Assembly: GCA_964344215.1 (NCBI GenBank)
Contig: CAYFMP010000001.1
Span: 70,428 to 134,427, forward strand
Source of the DNA: CAYFMP01 sp964344215
GTDB lineage: Bacteria; Pseudomonadota; Alphaproteobacteria; Rhodospirillales; Casp-alpha2
Length of the DNA stretch: 64,000 nt
Direction of reading: 5' to 3'
The notes under the pieces are model-generated. The model ran no database searches. It was given only the letters and a program-made list of their open reading frames with translations, and had not been told where the DNA came from. Positions 1 to 7,843 of the stretch are shown here, in pieces; position 1 is the stretch's first letter; the number at the start of each line of letters is the position of its first letter. The translations under genes and the position numbers were made by a program.

Positions 1-1
1 G

Positions 2-397
2 CTGATCTTTCTGCCGGCCATCGGACGCCATGAAATCCTCGTCGTCGACCCTGCCACCTGGCGCGAGGTCGGGCGCATCGCCGTTCACGGCCAGCCGGTG
101 TTCGCCGTCGCCCGCCCCGATGGCCGCCAGGTCTGGGTCAACTTCGCGCATCCGCTGAACGACGTGGTACAGGTCATCAACGTTGAAAAACTCGCCGTTA
201 TGAAGAGCTTCAAACCGGGTAAGGCGGTGTTGCACCTGGAGTTTACGCCGCGCGGCGAACAGGTCTGGGTGTCGGTGCGCGACGCCGGGCGGGTCGACGT
301 CTACGACACCCGAACCTTCGAGCGTCTGACCAGCATCACCGCCGCCAAGCCAAGCGGCATCTTCCTGACCGCGCGTGCCCACCGGATCGGATTGTGA
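2..397 (+). CDS. nirF: Heme d1 biosynthesis protein NirF (3' part only)
   Basis: Open reading frame already open at the left edge; the last 131 codons are visible. The sequence is a beta-propeller of the cytochrome cd1 type, with repeats such as LIFLPAIGRHEILVVD and the ending FLTARAHRIGL. No heme c motif is visible, but the N-terminus is missing. NirF acts in the late, periplasmic steps of heme d1 synthesis for nitrite reductase NirS. The assignment rests on fold-type similarity plus the downstream nirDLGHJ-N order. A NirN- or NirS-type paralogue cannot be excluded from this fragment alone, but nirN is present separately. Its stop overlaps the start of nirD. Confidence 0.8.
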   Translation: MIFLPAIGRHEILVVDPATWREVGRIAVHGQPVFAVARPDGRQVWVNFAHPLNDVVQVINVEKLAVMKSFKPGKAVLHLEFTPRGEQVWVSVRDAGRVDVYDTRTFERLTSITAAKPSGIFLTARAHRIGL

Positions 398-852
398 GCG
401 CCATGAACCTGAATGCGACGCAACAGCGGCTGCTCAACGACTACCAACGGGATTTTCCCCTGGAGCCCCGGCCCTACAAACGGATCGCCGACGACCTCGG
501 CATCGACGAAGCGGACGTACTCGGGCTGCTCGCCAGACTCCGCGATGAAGGCGCCATCGGCCGCGTCGGCGCCGTCGTCAGCCCGCGAACCGTCGGCGCC
601 AGCACCCTGGCCGCCATGCGGGTTTCGGCATCCCGCCTCGAGGCGGTGGCGGCGCAGGTCAGCGCCCATCCGGAGGTCAACCACAACTACGAACGCGAGC
701 ACGCCATCAATCTGTGGTTCGTCGCAACCGCGCCCGATCAGGCACGGCTCGACGAAGTGCTCCGCGACATCGAGGACGAGACCGGCCTTGCCGTCATCTC
801 GCTGCCGCTGCTCAACGCCTTCCATATCGACCTGGGGTTCGACCTGAGATGA
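394..852 (+). CDS. nirD: Siroheme decarboxylase subunit NirD
   Basis: 152 aa, Lrp/AsnC-like fold: an N-terminal winged helix (about residues 8-60, ending in the GAIGRVGAVV hairpin) and a C-terminal alpha/beta domain with the motif HNYEREHAINLWFV. NirD, L, G and H together decarboxylate siroheme to 12,18-didecarboxysiroheme in the cytoplasm. D and G types carry the HNY..EH..N.WF signature, as here, while L and H types carry CYRR..LP.WPYN. The start overlaps nirF by 4 nt and the stop overlaps nirL in ATGA, so translation is probably coupled. Confidence 0.9.
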   Translation: MSAMNLNATQQRLLNDYQRDFPLEPRPYKRIADDLGIDEADVLGLLARLRDEGAIGRVGAVVSPRTVGASTLAAMRVSASRLEAVAAQVSAHPEVNHNYEREHAINLWFVATAPDQARLDEVLRDIEDETGLAVISLPLLNAFHIDLGFDLR

Positions 853-1355
853 GAATCGACGACGCCGACCAACGCCTGCTTGCCGAAATCGCCGATGGCT
901 TGCCGCTGGTGGCGCACCCCTATGCGGCCGTCGGCTCGGCTCTCGGCATCAGCGAAACGGAAGTCGTCACGCGGCTCCGCAGCCTGATCGCCGCCGGCGT
1001 CATCAGCCGCTTCGGGGTCGTCGTCCGCCACCGCGAACTCGGCTACAGGGCCAACGCCATGGTCGCCTGGGACGTCCCCGACCGCCGGGTCGCCTCGTTG
1101 GGGCGCGTCCTTGCCGACTATCCCTTCGTCACGCTGTGCTACGAACGCCGCCGCCACCTGCCGGAGTGGCCCTACAACCTGTTCTGCATGATTCACGGCA
1201 CCGATCGCGCCGCCGTCGAGGATCAGATCGCGGCGCTCAGCCGCGACCAGGGGATCGAGAACCTGGAACGGGCGGTGCTGTTTTCGAAACGCCGGTTCAA
1301 GCAGTGCGGGGCGCGCTATGGGCGACCGCAGGACGCATGGAAGGGAGCCGCCTGA
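849..1355 (+). CDS. nirL: Siroheme decarboxylase subunit NirL
   Basis: 168 aa when started at the ATG that overlaps the nirD stop (ATGA). The longer upstream reading frame is not needed and runs through nirD in another frame. AsnC-like HTH at the N-terminus, then the motif CYERRRHLPEWPYNLF typical of NirL/NirH. Partner of NirD, G and H in siroheme decarboxylation. Second of four paralogous genes in the canonical D-L-G-H order, overlapping nirG by one base (TGATG). Confidence 0.9.
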   Translation: MRIDDADQRLLAEIADGLPLVAHPYAAVGSALGISETEVVTRLRSLIAAGVISRFGVVVRHRELGYRANAMVAWDVPDRRVASLGRVLADYPFVTLCYERRRHLPEWPYNLFCMIHGTDRAAVEDQIAALSRDQGIENLERAVLFSKRRFKQCGARYGRPQDAWKGAA

Positions 1356-1798
1356 TGGACGCCATCGACCGCCGTATCGTCAGCGAGTTGCAAGGCGGAT
1401 TTCCCGTCTGCGACGAGCCTTTCAAGGAATCGGCGGCCGTTCTCGGCGTCCCCGAACAGAAGTTGATCGAACGCCTGCGGCGGCTTTGCGACGACGGCGT
1501 GCTGAGCCGGTTCGGGCCGCTGTTCGACACCGAGAAGCTCGGCGGTGAGATCACCCTGGCCGCCATGGCGGTGCCCGAAGGACGCTTCGAGGCGGTTACC
1601 GAGATAGTCAACGCGCATCCGGAGGTCGCCCACAACTACGCCCGCGAACACACCCTCAACATGTGGTTCGTGATCGCGGCCGAGACTCCGGGCCGGGTCA
1701 ACCGGGTCATCGCCGAAATCGAAATGGAAACCGGCATCGAGGTCTTGGACATGCCGAAGGTCGAGGAATTCTTTATCGGGCTGAGGCTGACGCCATGA
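1355..1798 (+). CDS. nirG: Siroheme decarboxylase subunit NirG
   Basis: 147 aa from the ATG overlapping the nirL stop; this matches the usual NirG length. It has the D/G-type signature HNYAREHTLNMWFV and the same AsnC-like architecture as nirD. Works with NirD, L and H on siroheme. The stop overlaps the nirH ATG (ATGA). Confidence 0.9.
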   Translation: MDAIDRRIVSELQGGFPVCDEPFKESAAVLGVPEQKLIERLRRLCDDGVLSRFGPLFDTEKLGGEITLAAMAVPEGRFEAVTEIVNAHPEVAHNYAREHTLNMWFVIAAETPGRVNRVIAEIEMETGIEVLDMPKVEEFFIGLRLTP

Positions 1799-2295
1799 AC
1801 GCCGAGCCGCCCCGACGCCCGATCGACGAAATCGACCGCCGCATCGTCGCAGCGACCCAGGCCGGTTTGCCGCTGGTTCCGAAGCCTTACCGGGTTATCG
1901 CCGAGGCCCTCGGTCTGGAGGTTGACGAAGTCATGGATCGAATGAAACGAATGTTAAAAAACGGCGCCATTCGCCGCATCGGCGCCGTTCCCAACCACTA
2001 CCGGCTGGGCTTCGCGGCCAACGGCATGACCGTCTGGGACATCGCCGACGAAGAAGTCGCGGAAGCCGGCCGCCAAGTCGGCGAGCTCGAATTCGTTACC
2101 CATTGCTACCGGAGGCCGCGGCATCTCCCCATTTGGCCGTATAATCTGTTCGCCATGGTCCACGGCCGCAACCGGGACGAGGTCGAGGACAAGGCCCGGC
2201 GGATCGCCGAACTGCTCGGCGAGCGGGCCCGGGCCAAGGACGTTCTCTACAGCAGCCGGATTCTGAAAAAGACCGGCCTGCGGCTGGTCGCCTGA
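1795..2295 (+). CDS. nirH: Siroheme decarboxylase subunit NirH
   Basis: 166 aa from the ATG overlapping the nirG stop. L/H-type signature CYRRPRHLPIWPYNLF, and an N-terminal HTH with KNGAIRRIGAVPNHY. Last of the four decarboxylase genes. An 11-nt gap containing an AGGAGA ribosome site separates it from nirJ. Confidence 0.9.
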   Translation: MNAEPPRRPIDEIDRRIVAATQAGLPLVPKPYRVIAEALGLEVDEVMDRMKRMLKNGAIRRIGAVPNHYRLGFAANGMTVWDIADEEVAEAGRQVGELEFVTHCYRRPRHLPIWPYNLFAMVHGRNRDEVEDKARRIAELLGERARAKDVLYSSRILKKTGLRLVA

Positions 2296-2306
2296 GGAGA
2301 AGAGGC

Positions 2307-3506
2307 ATGTTCCGGCTCAGTCAGTACATGCGCCAGATCGTCGAGCCGACGCCGCTTAGGCCCAACAGGACACCGTCTGGCCCGGTCGTCATCTGGAACC
2401 TGATCCGGCGCTGCAATCTGAACTGCAAGCACTGTTACGCGCTGTCGGCCGACACCGATTTCTCAGGCGAACTCGGCACCAGAGAGGTGATGGCGGTGCT
2501 CGACGATCTCAAGGCCTACGGCGTTCCGGCCCTGATCCTGTCGGGCGGCGAGCCGTTGCTGCGCCCCGACCTGTTCGAAATCACCCGGCGCGCCAAGCAA
2601 CTCGGCTTCTACGTCGGGCTGTCGACCAACGGAACCCTGATCGACGAGATCAACGTCGATCGCGTCGCGGCGGCCGGATACGACTATGTCGGCATCAGCC
2701 TCGACGGCATCGGCCCGACCCACGACGCGTTCCGTCGCCGCGATGGCGCTTATGACGCGTCGTTGAAGGCGGCCCGGCTGTGCCGGGACGCCGGCCTCAA
2801 GGTCGGTTTGCGCTTCACCCTGACCATGGACAACGCCGATGAGTTGTCGGCCCTGCTGGAACTCTGCGAAACCGAGCGTATCGACCGGTTCTATCTGTCG
2901 CACCTCAACTACGCCGGGCGCGGCAACACCAACCGGGCCGACGACGCCCACCTGCAAACCACACGGCGGGCCATGGACCTGCTATTCGAGACGGCATGGG
3001 GGCACGTCGAGGCCGGGCGCAAGCGCGAGATCGTCACCGGCAACAACGACGCCGACGGTGTCTACCTGTTGCATTGGGTGCGCCGCCGTTTCCCCGAGAG
3101 CGAGGCGCATATGCGGGCCAAGCTGGCGGCGTGGGGCGGCAACGCGTCGGGCGTCAATGTAGCCAATATCGACAACACCGGCACCGTGCACCCGGACACA
3201 ATGTGGTGGCACCACGACCTCGGCAACGTCCGCGAGCGGCCGTTCTCGGAAATCTGGGAGGACCTATCCGATCCGCTGATGGCGGGGCTCAAGCGCCGCC
3301 CGCGGCGGGTCGGCGGTCGCTGCGGGGCGTGCGCCTATTTCGACGTCTGCAACGGCAACACCCGGGTCCGCTCCGAGCAGGTCACCGGCGACGCCTGGGG
3401 CGAAGATCCGGCTTGCTACCTGTCGGACGAGGAAATCGGCATCGAGGCGGGCGCCGAACGGGTCAAGGTGACGCCGTACCGGAGCCGGCGCAATGCGGCT
3501 GCCTAG
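2307..3506 (+). CDS. nirJ: Heme d1 biosynthesis radical SAM protein NirJ
   Basis: 399 aa. Radical SAM cluster motif CNLNCKHC at residues 36-43 (Cys36, Cys40, Cys43), followed by the LSGGEPLLRPDL segment that binds SAM. The C-terminus carries a SPASM/Twitch-like cysteine group (CGACAYFDVC ... ACY), as expected for an auxiliary Fe-S cluster. NirJ removes the two propionate chains of 12,18-didecarboxysiroheme and introduces the oxo groups (family knowledge). The start is supported by AGGAGAAG 10 nt upstream. The 3' end overlaps nirN by 14 nt. Confidence 0.93.
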   Translation: MFRLSQYMRQIVEPTPLRPNRTPSGPVVIWNLIRRCNLNCKHCYALSADTDFSGELGTREVMAVLDDLKAYGVPALILSGGEPLLRPDLFEITRRAKQLGFYVGLSTNGTLIDEINVDRVAAAGYDYVGISLDGIGPTHDAFRRRDGAYDASLKAARLCRDAGLKVGLRFTLTMDNADELSALLELCETERIDRFYLSHLNYAGRGNTNRADDAHLQTTRRAMDLLFETAWGHVEAGRKREIVTGNNDADGVYLLHWVRRRFPESEAHMRAKLAAWGGNASGVNVANIDNTGTVHPDTMWWHHDLGNVRERPFSEIWEDLSDPLMAGLKRRPRRVGGRCGACAYFDVCNGNTRVRSEQVTGDAWGEDPACYLSDEEIGIEAGAERVKVTPYRSRRNAAA

Positions 3507-5049
3507 ATCCGCATCGGCCGTCGTCGGGATCGTACTGCTGGCCGCGCCGGCCGTCGCCGGCCAGAGCGACGCCCTTTACCGGGAACACTGCGCCGAATGC
3601 CACGGCGCTGCCCGCCTCGGCGGCATCGGGCCGGCGCTGTTGCCCGAGAACCTCAAACGCCTTCGCAGGAACAAGGCGGCCCGGGTCATCGTCGCCGGCC
3701 GTCCGGCCACCCAGATGCCGGGCTTCGGCGAAGTCCTCGACGCCGCCGCGGTTCAGTCCCTGGTCGAACTCATCTACACCAAGCTGCCCAGTATTCCGGT
3801 CTGGGACCTGGCCGAGATCGAAGCCAGCCACGTCATCCACAACGCGCCGGCCGCATTGCCCGAGCGCCCGGTCCACGCCGCCGATCCGCTGAACCTGTTT
3901 ACCGTGGTCGAGACCGGCGATCACCACGTCACCATCCTCGACGGCGACACCTTCGAGGCGCTGTGGCGGTTCCCGTCGCGCTTCGCACTGCACGGCGGCG
4001 CCAAGTATTCGCCGGACGGGCGCTACGTCTTCCTGGCGTCGCGCGATGGCTGGGTCAGCAAGTACGACCTGTGGGGCCTGAAGCCGGTGGCCGAAATCCG
4101 CGCCGGCATCAACACCCGCAATATCGCCGTCTCCGGCGACGGCCGCTACGTCATGGCCGGCAACATGCTGCCACACACGCTGGTCATCCTCGACGCCGTC
4201 GATCTCAGTCCGCTCAAGGTCATCCCCGTCGTCGGCGACAAGGGCAAGACGTCCAGGGTCAGCGCCGTCTACACGGCGCACCCCCGAAACAGTTTTGTCG
4301 CCGCCCTCAAGGACCTGCCGGAGATCTGGGAGATGTCCTACGAGGACGACCCGAAGCCGGTCGCCAAGGGGCTGGTCCACAACTACCAGCCGGGTCAGCT
4401 CGAGGGCGAGTTCGATTTCGGGCCGTTCCCGGTCCGCCGCATCAAGCTCGACGACTACCTGGACGACTTCTTCTTCGACCCCTCCTACCGGCACCTGATC
4501 GGGGCCGCCCGCAACGCCAAGAACGGCCAGGTCGTCAACATGACGGTGGGGCGCAAGATCGCCAACCTCGATCTCGACGGTATGCCGCATCTCGGTTCCG
4601 GCATCACCTTCGCCTATGAGGGCGCGCCGGTGCTGGCGACGCCGCACTTGCGGGAGAATGCGGTCAGCGTCATCGACATGCGGACCTGGAAGACGCGCGC
4701 CCGTATCCCCACCCTCGGTCCCGGGTTCTTCATGCGTAGCCACGAAGCGACTCCGTACGCCTGGGTCGACGTTTTCTTCGGCAAGGATCGCGACGCCGTC
4801 CACATCATCGATAAACGCACGCTCGAGATCGTCAAGACGCTGCGCCCGGCGCCCGGCAAGACGGCGGCCCACGTCGAGTTCACCCGCGATGGGCGTTATG
4901 CGCTTCTGAGCATCTGGGAAAAAGATGGCGCGCTGGTCGTCTACGACGCCGCCAGCCTCGAAGAAGTCAGGCGCATTCCGATGCGCAAACCGTCCGGCAA
5001 GTACAATGTCTTCAACAAGATCAACCTGTCGTCCGGAACCAGCCATTAG
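3493..5049 (+). CDS. nirN: Cytochrome c/d1-type protein NirN (dihydro-heme d1 dehydrogenase)
   Basis: 518 aa. Signal peptide at residues 1-22 (ending AAPAVAG), a cytochrome c domain with the heme motif CAECH near residue 34 and a candidate Met ligand in TQMPGF, then a cd1-type beta-propeller to the C-terminus. NirN oxidises dihydro-heme d1 in the periplasm and hands the cofactor to NirS. It is distinguished from NirS by its place behind nirJ and by its length. The start lies inside nirJ. It ends the operon; the next gene begins 70 nt downstream. Confidence 0.85.
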   Translation: MRLPRSASAVVGIVLLAAPAVAGQSDALYREHCAECHGAARLGGIGPALLPENLKRLRRNKAARVIVAGRPATQMPGFGEVLDAAAVQSLVELIYTKLPSIPVWDLAEIEASHVIHNAPAALPERPVHAADPLNLFTVVETGDHHVTILDGDTFEALWRFPSRFALHGGAKYSPDGRYVFLASRDGWVSKYDLWGLKPVAEIRAGINTRNIAVSGDGRYVMAGNMLPHTLVILDAVDLSPLKVIPVVGDKGKTSRVSAVYTAHPRNSFVAALKDLPEIWEMSYEDDPKPVAKGLVHNYQPGQLEGEFDFGPFPVRRIKLDDYLDDFFFDPSYRHLIGAARNAKNGQVVNMTVGRKIANLDLDGMPHLGSGITFAYEGAPVLATPHLRENAVSVIDMRTWKTRARIPTLGPGFFMRSHEATPYAWVDVFFGKDRDAVHIIDKRTLEIVKTLRPAPGKTAAHVEFTRDGRYALLSIWEKDGALVVYDAASLEEVRRIPMRKPSGKYNVFNKINLSSGTSH

Positions 5050-5119
5050 GCTCGCGCCGCCGATCGCCGGGCGTTCTTAGGCGCTTGACGGCCGCCGCCC
5101 GTCGCCTCTAGATGGCGGC

Positions 5120-6397
5120 ATGAACGCGGGCCGCCATACCGATTCCTATTACGCCGCCAGCGCCGGGCGCATCGAAGACCGACCCGCGTTGGCTGGCGAG
5201 CGTACGGCCGACGTCTGCGTCGTCGGAGCCGGCTACACCGGTCTGTCGGCCGCCCTCGAGCTGGCCGAAAGGGGATACGAGGTCTGTGTCCTCGAGGCCG
5301 AGAAGGCGGGCTGGGGCGCATCGGGACGCAACGGCGGCCAGCTATGCACCGCCTACAACAAGAGCCTGGCCGACATCGAGGCGATGCTCGGTCCGGAGGC
5401 AGCCCGGATTTGTTGGGAGGTGGCCGAGGACGGCAAGGACCTCATTCGCCGGCGGGTCGAGACCCACGGCATCGAGTGCGACCTGAAGTGGGGCTACCTG
5501 CACGCCGCGGCCAGGCCCTCGCACCTGGACCACCTGAAGAAGATCGATGATGAATGGGGCCGTTACGGCGGTCAACCGACGGCGATCCTCGACAAGGCCG
5601 GCCTCGAGGAACGGCTCGGCACCACCCGCTATCACGGAGCGCTGTGGGAGAGCAACGCCGGCCACCTGCATCCCTTGAACTATGCGCTCGGATTGGCCGA
5701 CGCCGTCGTCGCAGCCGGCGGCGAGGTCTTCGAAAACAGCCGGGTGAAGCGCCTCGAGATGGAACCGAACCCTATAGCCCATACGGACAAGGGACGGGTT
5801 AGCGCCCGTTACCTAGTAATCGCCGGCAACGCCTATCTGGGGCGCTTGGCGCCGCCTCTCTATCGCCGTCTGATGCCGGTCGGCAGTTACATCGTGGCGA
5901 CCGAACCCTTGGGCCGGGAACGTGCGCGTTCGCTGATCCGCGACGACGATGCGGTGAGCGATTCGAACTTCGTCGTCGACTACTTCCGGCTATCGGCCGA
6001 CCACCGGATGCTCTTCGGCGGCCGCGCCAGCTATTCGGGATACGAGCCGGCCGATCTGTTCGCTTTCATGCGGCCACGCATGCTGAAGGTATTCCCGCAG
6101 CTCGAAGGCGTCGGCCTCGATTATTGCTGGGGCGGCAACATCGGCATTTCCGCGAACCGCCTGCCGCACGTCGGCAGACTGACCAACGACGTCTTCTTTG
6201 CGCAGGCCTATTCGGGGCACGGCGTCGTGCTTTCCGGCGTTTGCGGCAAGCTGATCGCCGAAGCGGTGGTCGGTACGGCGGAGCGCTTCGACGTATTCGC
6301 CTCCATCAAGCACCTGCCGTTTCCGGGCGGGCCGGTTCGCACGCCGCTGTTGACCTTGGGTATGCTGTATTACCGGCTTCGCGACTTGTTCGCCTGA
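5120..6397 (+). CDS. puuB: Gamma-glutamylputrescine oxidase-like FAD oxidoreductase
   Basis: 425 aa of the DAO/glycine oxidase fold. The N-terminus (TDSYYAASA) and the dinucleotide site VCVVGAGYTGLSAALELAE match the PuuB family, followed by GASGRNGGQL. PuuB oxidises gamma-glutamylputrescine with O2 to the aldehyde and H2O2. Immediate linkage to a PuuA-type ligase supports the call. Other glycine/sarcosine-oxidase-like amine oxidases of this clade remain possible. No good Shine-Dalgarno is seen before the ATG. Confidence 0.8.
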   Translation: MNAGRHTDSYYAASAGRIEDRPALAGERTADVCVVGAGYTGLSAALELAERGYEVCVLEAEKAGWGASGRNGGQLCTAYNKSLADIEAMLGPEAARICWEVAEDGKDLIRRRVETHGIECDLKWGYLHAAARPSHLDHLKKIDDEWGRYGGQPTAILDKAGLEERLGTTRYHGALWESNAGHLHPLNYALGLADAVVAAGGEVFENSRVKRLEMEPNPIAHTDKGRVSARYLVIAGNAYLGRLAPPLYRRLMPVGSYIVATEPLGRERARSLIRDDDAVSDSNFVVDYFRLSADHRMLFGGRASYSGYEPADLFAFMRPRMLKVFPQLEGVGLDYCWGGNIGISANRLPHVGRLTNDVFFAQAYSGHGVVLSGVCGKLIAEAVVGTAERFDVFASIKHLPFPGGPVRTPLLTLGMLYYRLRDLFA

Positions 6398-6476
6398 GCC
6401 GCCGTTGCGAAAGGCGACTTTCCCCGGCGCCACGCCGGTCTATAATCGGCGCGCCGAAGAGAAAACAGGGGGCAAG

Positions 6477-7826
6477 ATGAGCAAGATCGACCTGAAGGCG
6501 TTTCTCGCCCAACATCCCGACACCCAGTACCTGGACGTGCTGTTCGTCGACATCTGCGGCATTGTCCGCGGCAAGCGCTACCCGCGGCCCGAGATGGAGA
6601 AGGTGCTGTCGTCGGGCATGCAGATTCCATACACCGTTTATCTGCTCGACGTCACCGGCGATTCGTCCGACCCCTGCGGCCGCGGCTTCGACGACGGCGA
6701 TCCGGACGGCACCGGGCTGCCGGTGCCCGGCACGCTGGCGCCGGTTCCGTGGGCTTCGGCACCGACCGCGCAAGTGCTGATGAGCATGGTCGACGACGAC
6801 GGCGAACCGGCCGACATGGAGCCGCGCAATGTCCTTGCCGGCGTTGTGAAGCGGTTCGACGAACTGGGGCTGAAGCCGGTGACGGCGGTCGAGCTCGAAT
6901 TCTACCTGATCGACCGCGAGCGCGACGCCGACGGGCGGCCGCAGACCGTTGTCAATCCGGTGCGCGGCGGTCGCGAGGACGAAATCGATGTCTACAGCCT
7001 GGCCGACCTGGACGCCCACGCCGAGGTCATCCGCGGCATCGAGCAGGCGTGCGCGGCGCAGGGCATCCCGGCTTCGACCATCACGTCGGAATACGCGCCG
7101 GGCCAATACGAGATCAACCTCACCCATGTCGATGACCCGCTCACCGCCGCCGACCAAGGGGCGCTGCTGCGCTACTCCGTCCAGCGCGTCGCCCTGCAAA
7201 AGGGCGTGCAGGCCACCTTCATGTCGAAACCGTTCGCCGAGCAGACCGGCAGCGGCACCCACATCCACATGAGTCTGGCCGACGCAAAGGGAAACAACAT
7301 CTTCGACGACGGCTCGGAAACTGGCAGCGAGACCTTGAAACACGCCATCGGCGGCATGATGGCGACCATGGGCGAGGCGATGGCCGTGTTTGCCCCCAAC
7401 ATCAATGCCTACCGCCGTTTCGGGCCAGACCTGTTCGTTCCGGTGACCCGCAGTTGGGCCGCCAATAACCGCTCGGTGGCGTTCCGCATCCCGGCCGGCG
7501 ACGGCACCGCGCGCCGCATCGAGCACCGCGTCGCCGGCGCTGAAGCCAATCCCTACCTGGTCATGGCAACCGTGCTGGCCGGCGCCCACCACGGCATCGT
7601 CAACAAAATCGACCCCGGGCCGCCGTGGGAAGGCAACGCCTGCGCCGAGGTCGACGACAGCCTGCCGCTGACGCCGGACGCGGCGCTGGCGGCCCTGAAG
7701 GCGGCCGAGGTCCTGCCCGCTTACATGGGCGAGGAATACCTGACGCTCTATCACGAAACCAAGAAGGGCGAAGTGGAGAAGTTCCGCGCCATCGCCTCGC
7801 CGCTCGAGTACAAGTGGTACCTTTAA
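6477..7826 (+). CDS. puuA: Gamma-glutamylputrescine synthetase (glutamine synthetase family)
   Basis: 449 aa from the ATG preceded by CAGGGGGCAAG; a longer frame exists upstream but lacks a ribosome site. Glutamine synthetase landmarks are present: ELEFYLID (metal site), GSGTHIHMSL (ATP site), NAYRRFGPDLF and RIEHRVAGAEANPY. PuuA ligates glutamate to putrescine using ATP, the first step of the gamma-glutamyl route; PuuB takes the product. A TATAAT lies at 6441-6446 upstream, without a convincing -35 box. Other GS-type amine ligases (ethanolamine, isopropylamine) are alternatives. Confidence 0.8.
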   Translation: MSKIDLKAFLAQHPDTQYLDVLFVDICGIVRGKRYPRPEMEKVLSSGMQIPYTVYLLDVTGDSSDPCGRGFDDGDPDGTGLPVPGTLAPVPWASAPTAQVLMSMVDDDGEPADMEPRNVLAGVVKRFDELGLKPVTAVELEFYLIDRERDADGRPQTVVNPVRGGREDEIDVYSLADLDAHAEVIRGIEQACAAQGIPASTITSEYAPGQYEINLTHVDDPLTAADQGALLRYSVQRVALQKGVQATFMSKPFAEQTGSGTHIHMSLADAKGNNIFDDGSETGSETLKHAIGGMMATMGEAMAVFAPNINAYRRFGPDLFVPVTRSWAANNRSVAFRIPAGDGTARRIEHRVAGAEANPYLVMATVLAGAHHGIVNKIDPGPPWEGNACAEVDDSLPLTPDAALAALKAAEVLPAYMGEEYLTLYHETKKGEVEKFRAIASPLEYKWYL

Positions 7827-7843
7827 GGACGGCGACCCACGAA

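Noticed and set aside
3463..5046. 527-codon minus-strand frame opposite nirN
   Set aside because: Mirror frame of the well-supported nirN gene; no ribosome site or family similarity.
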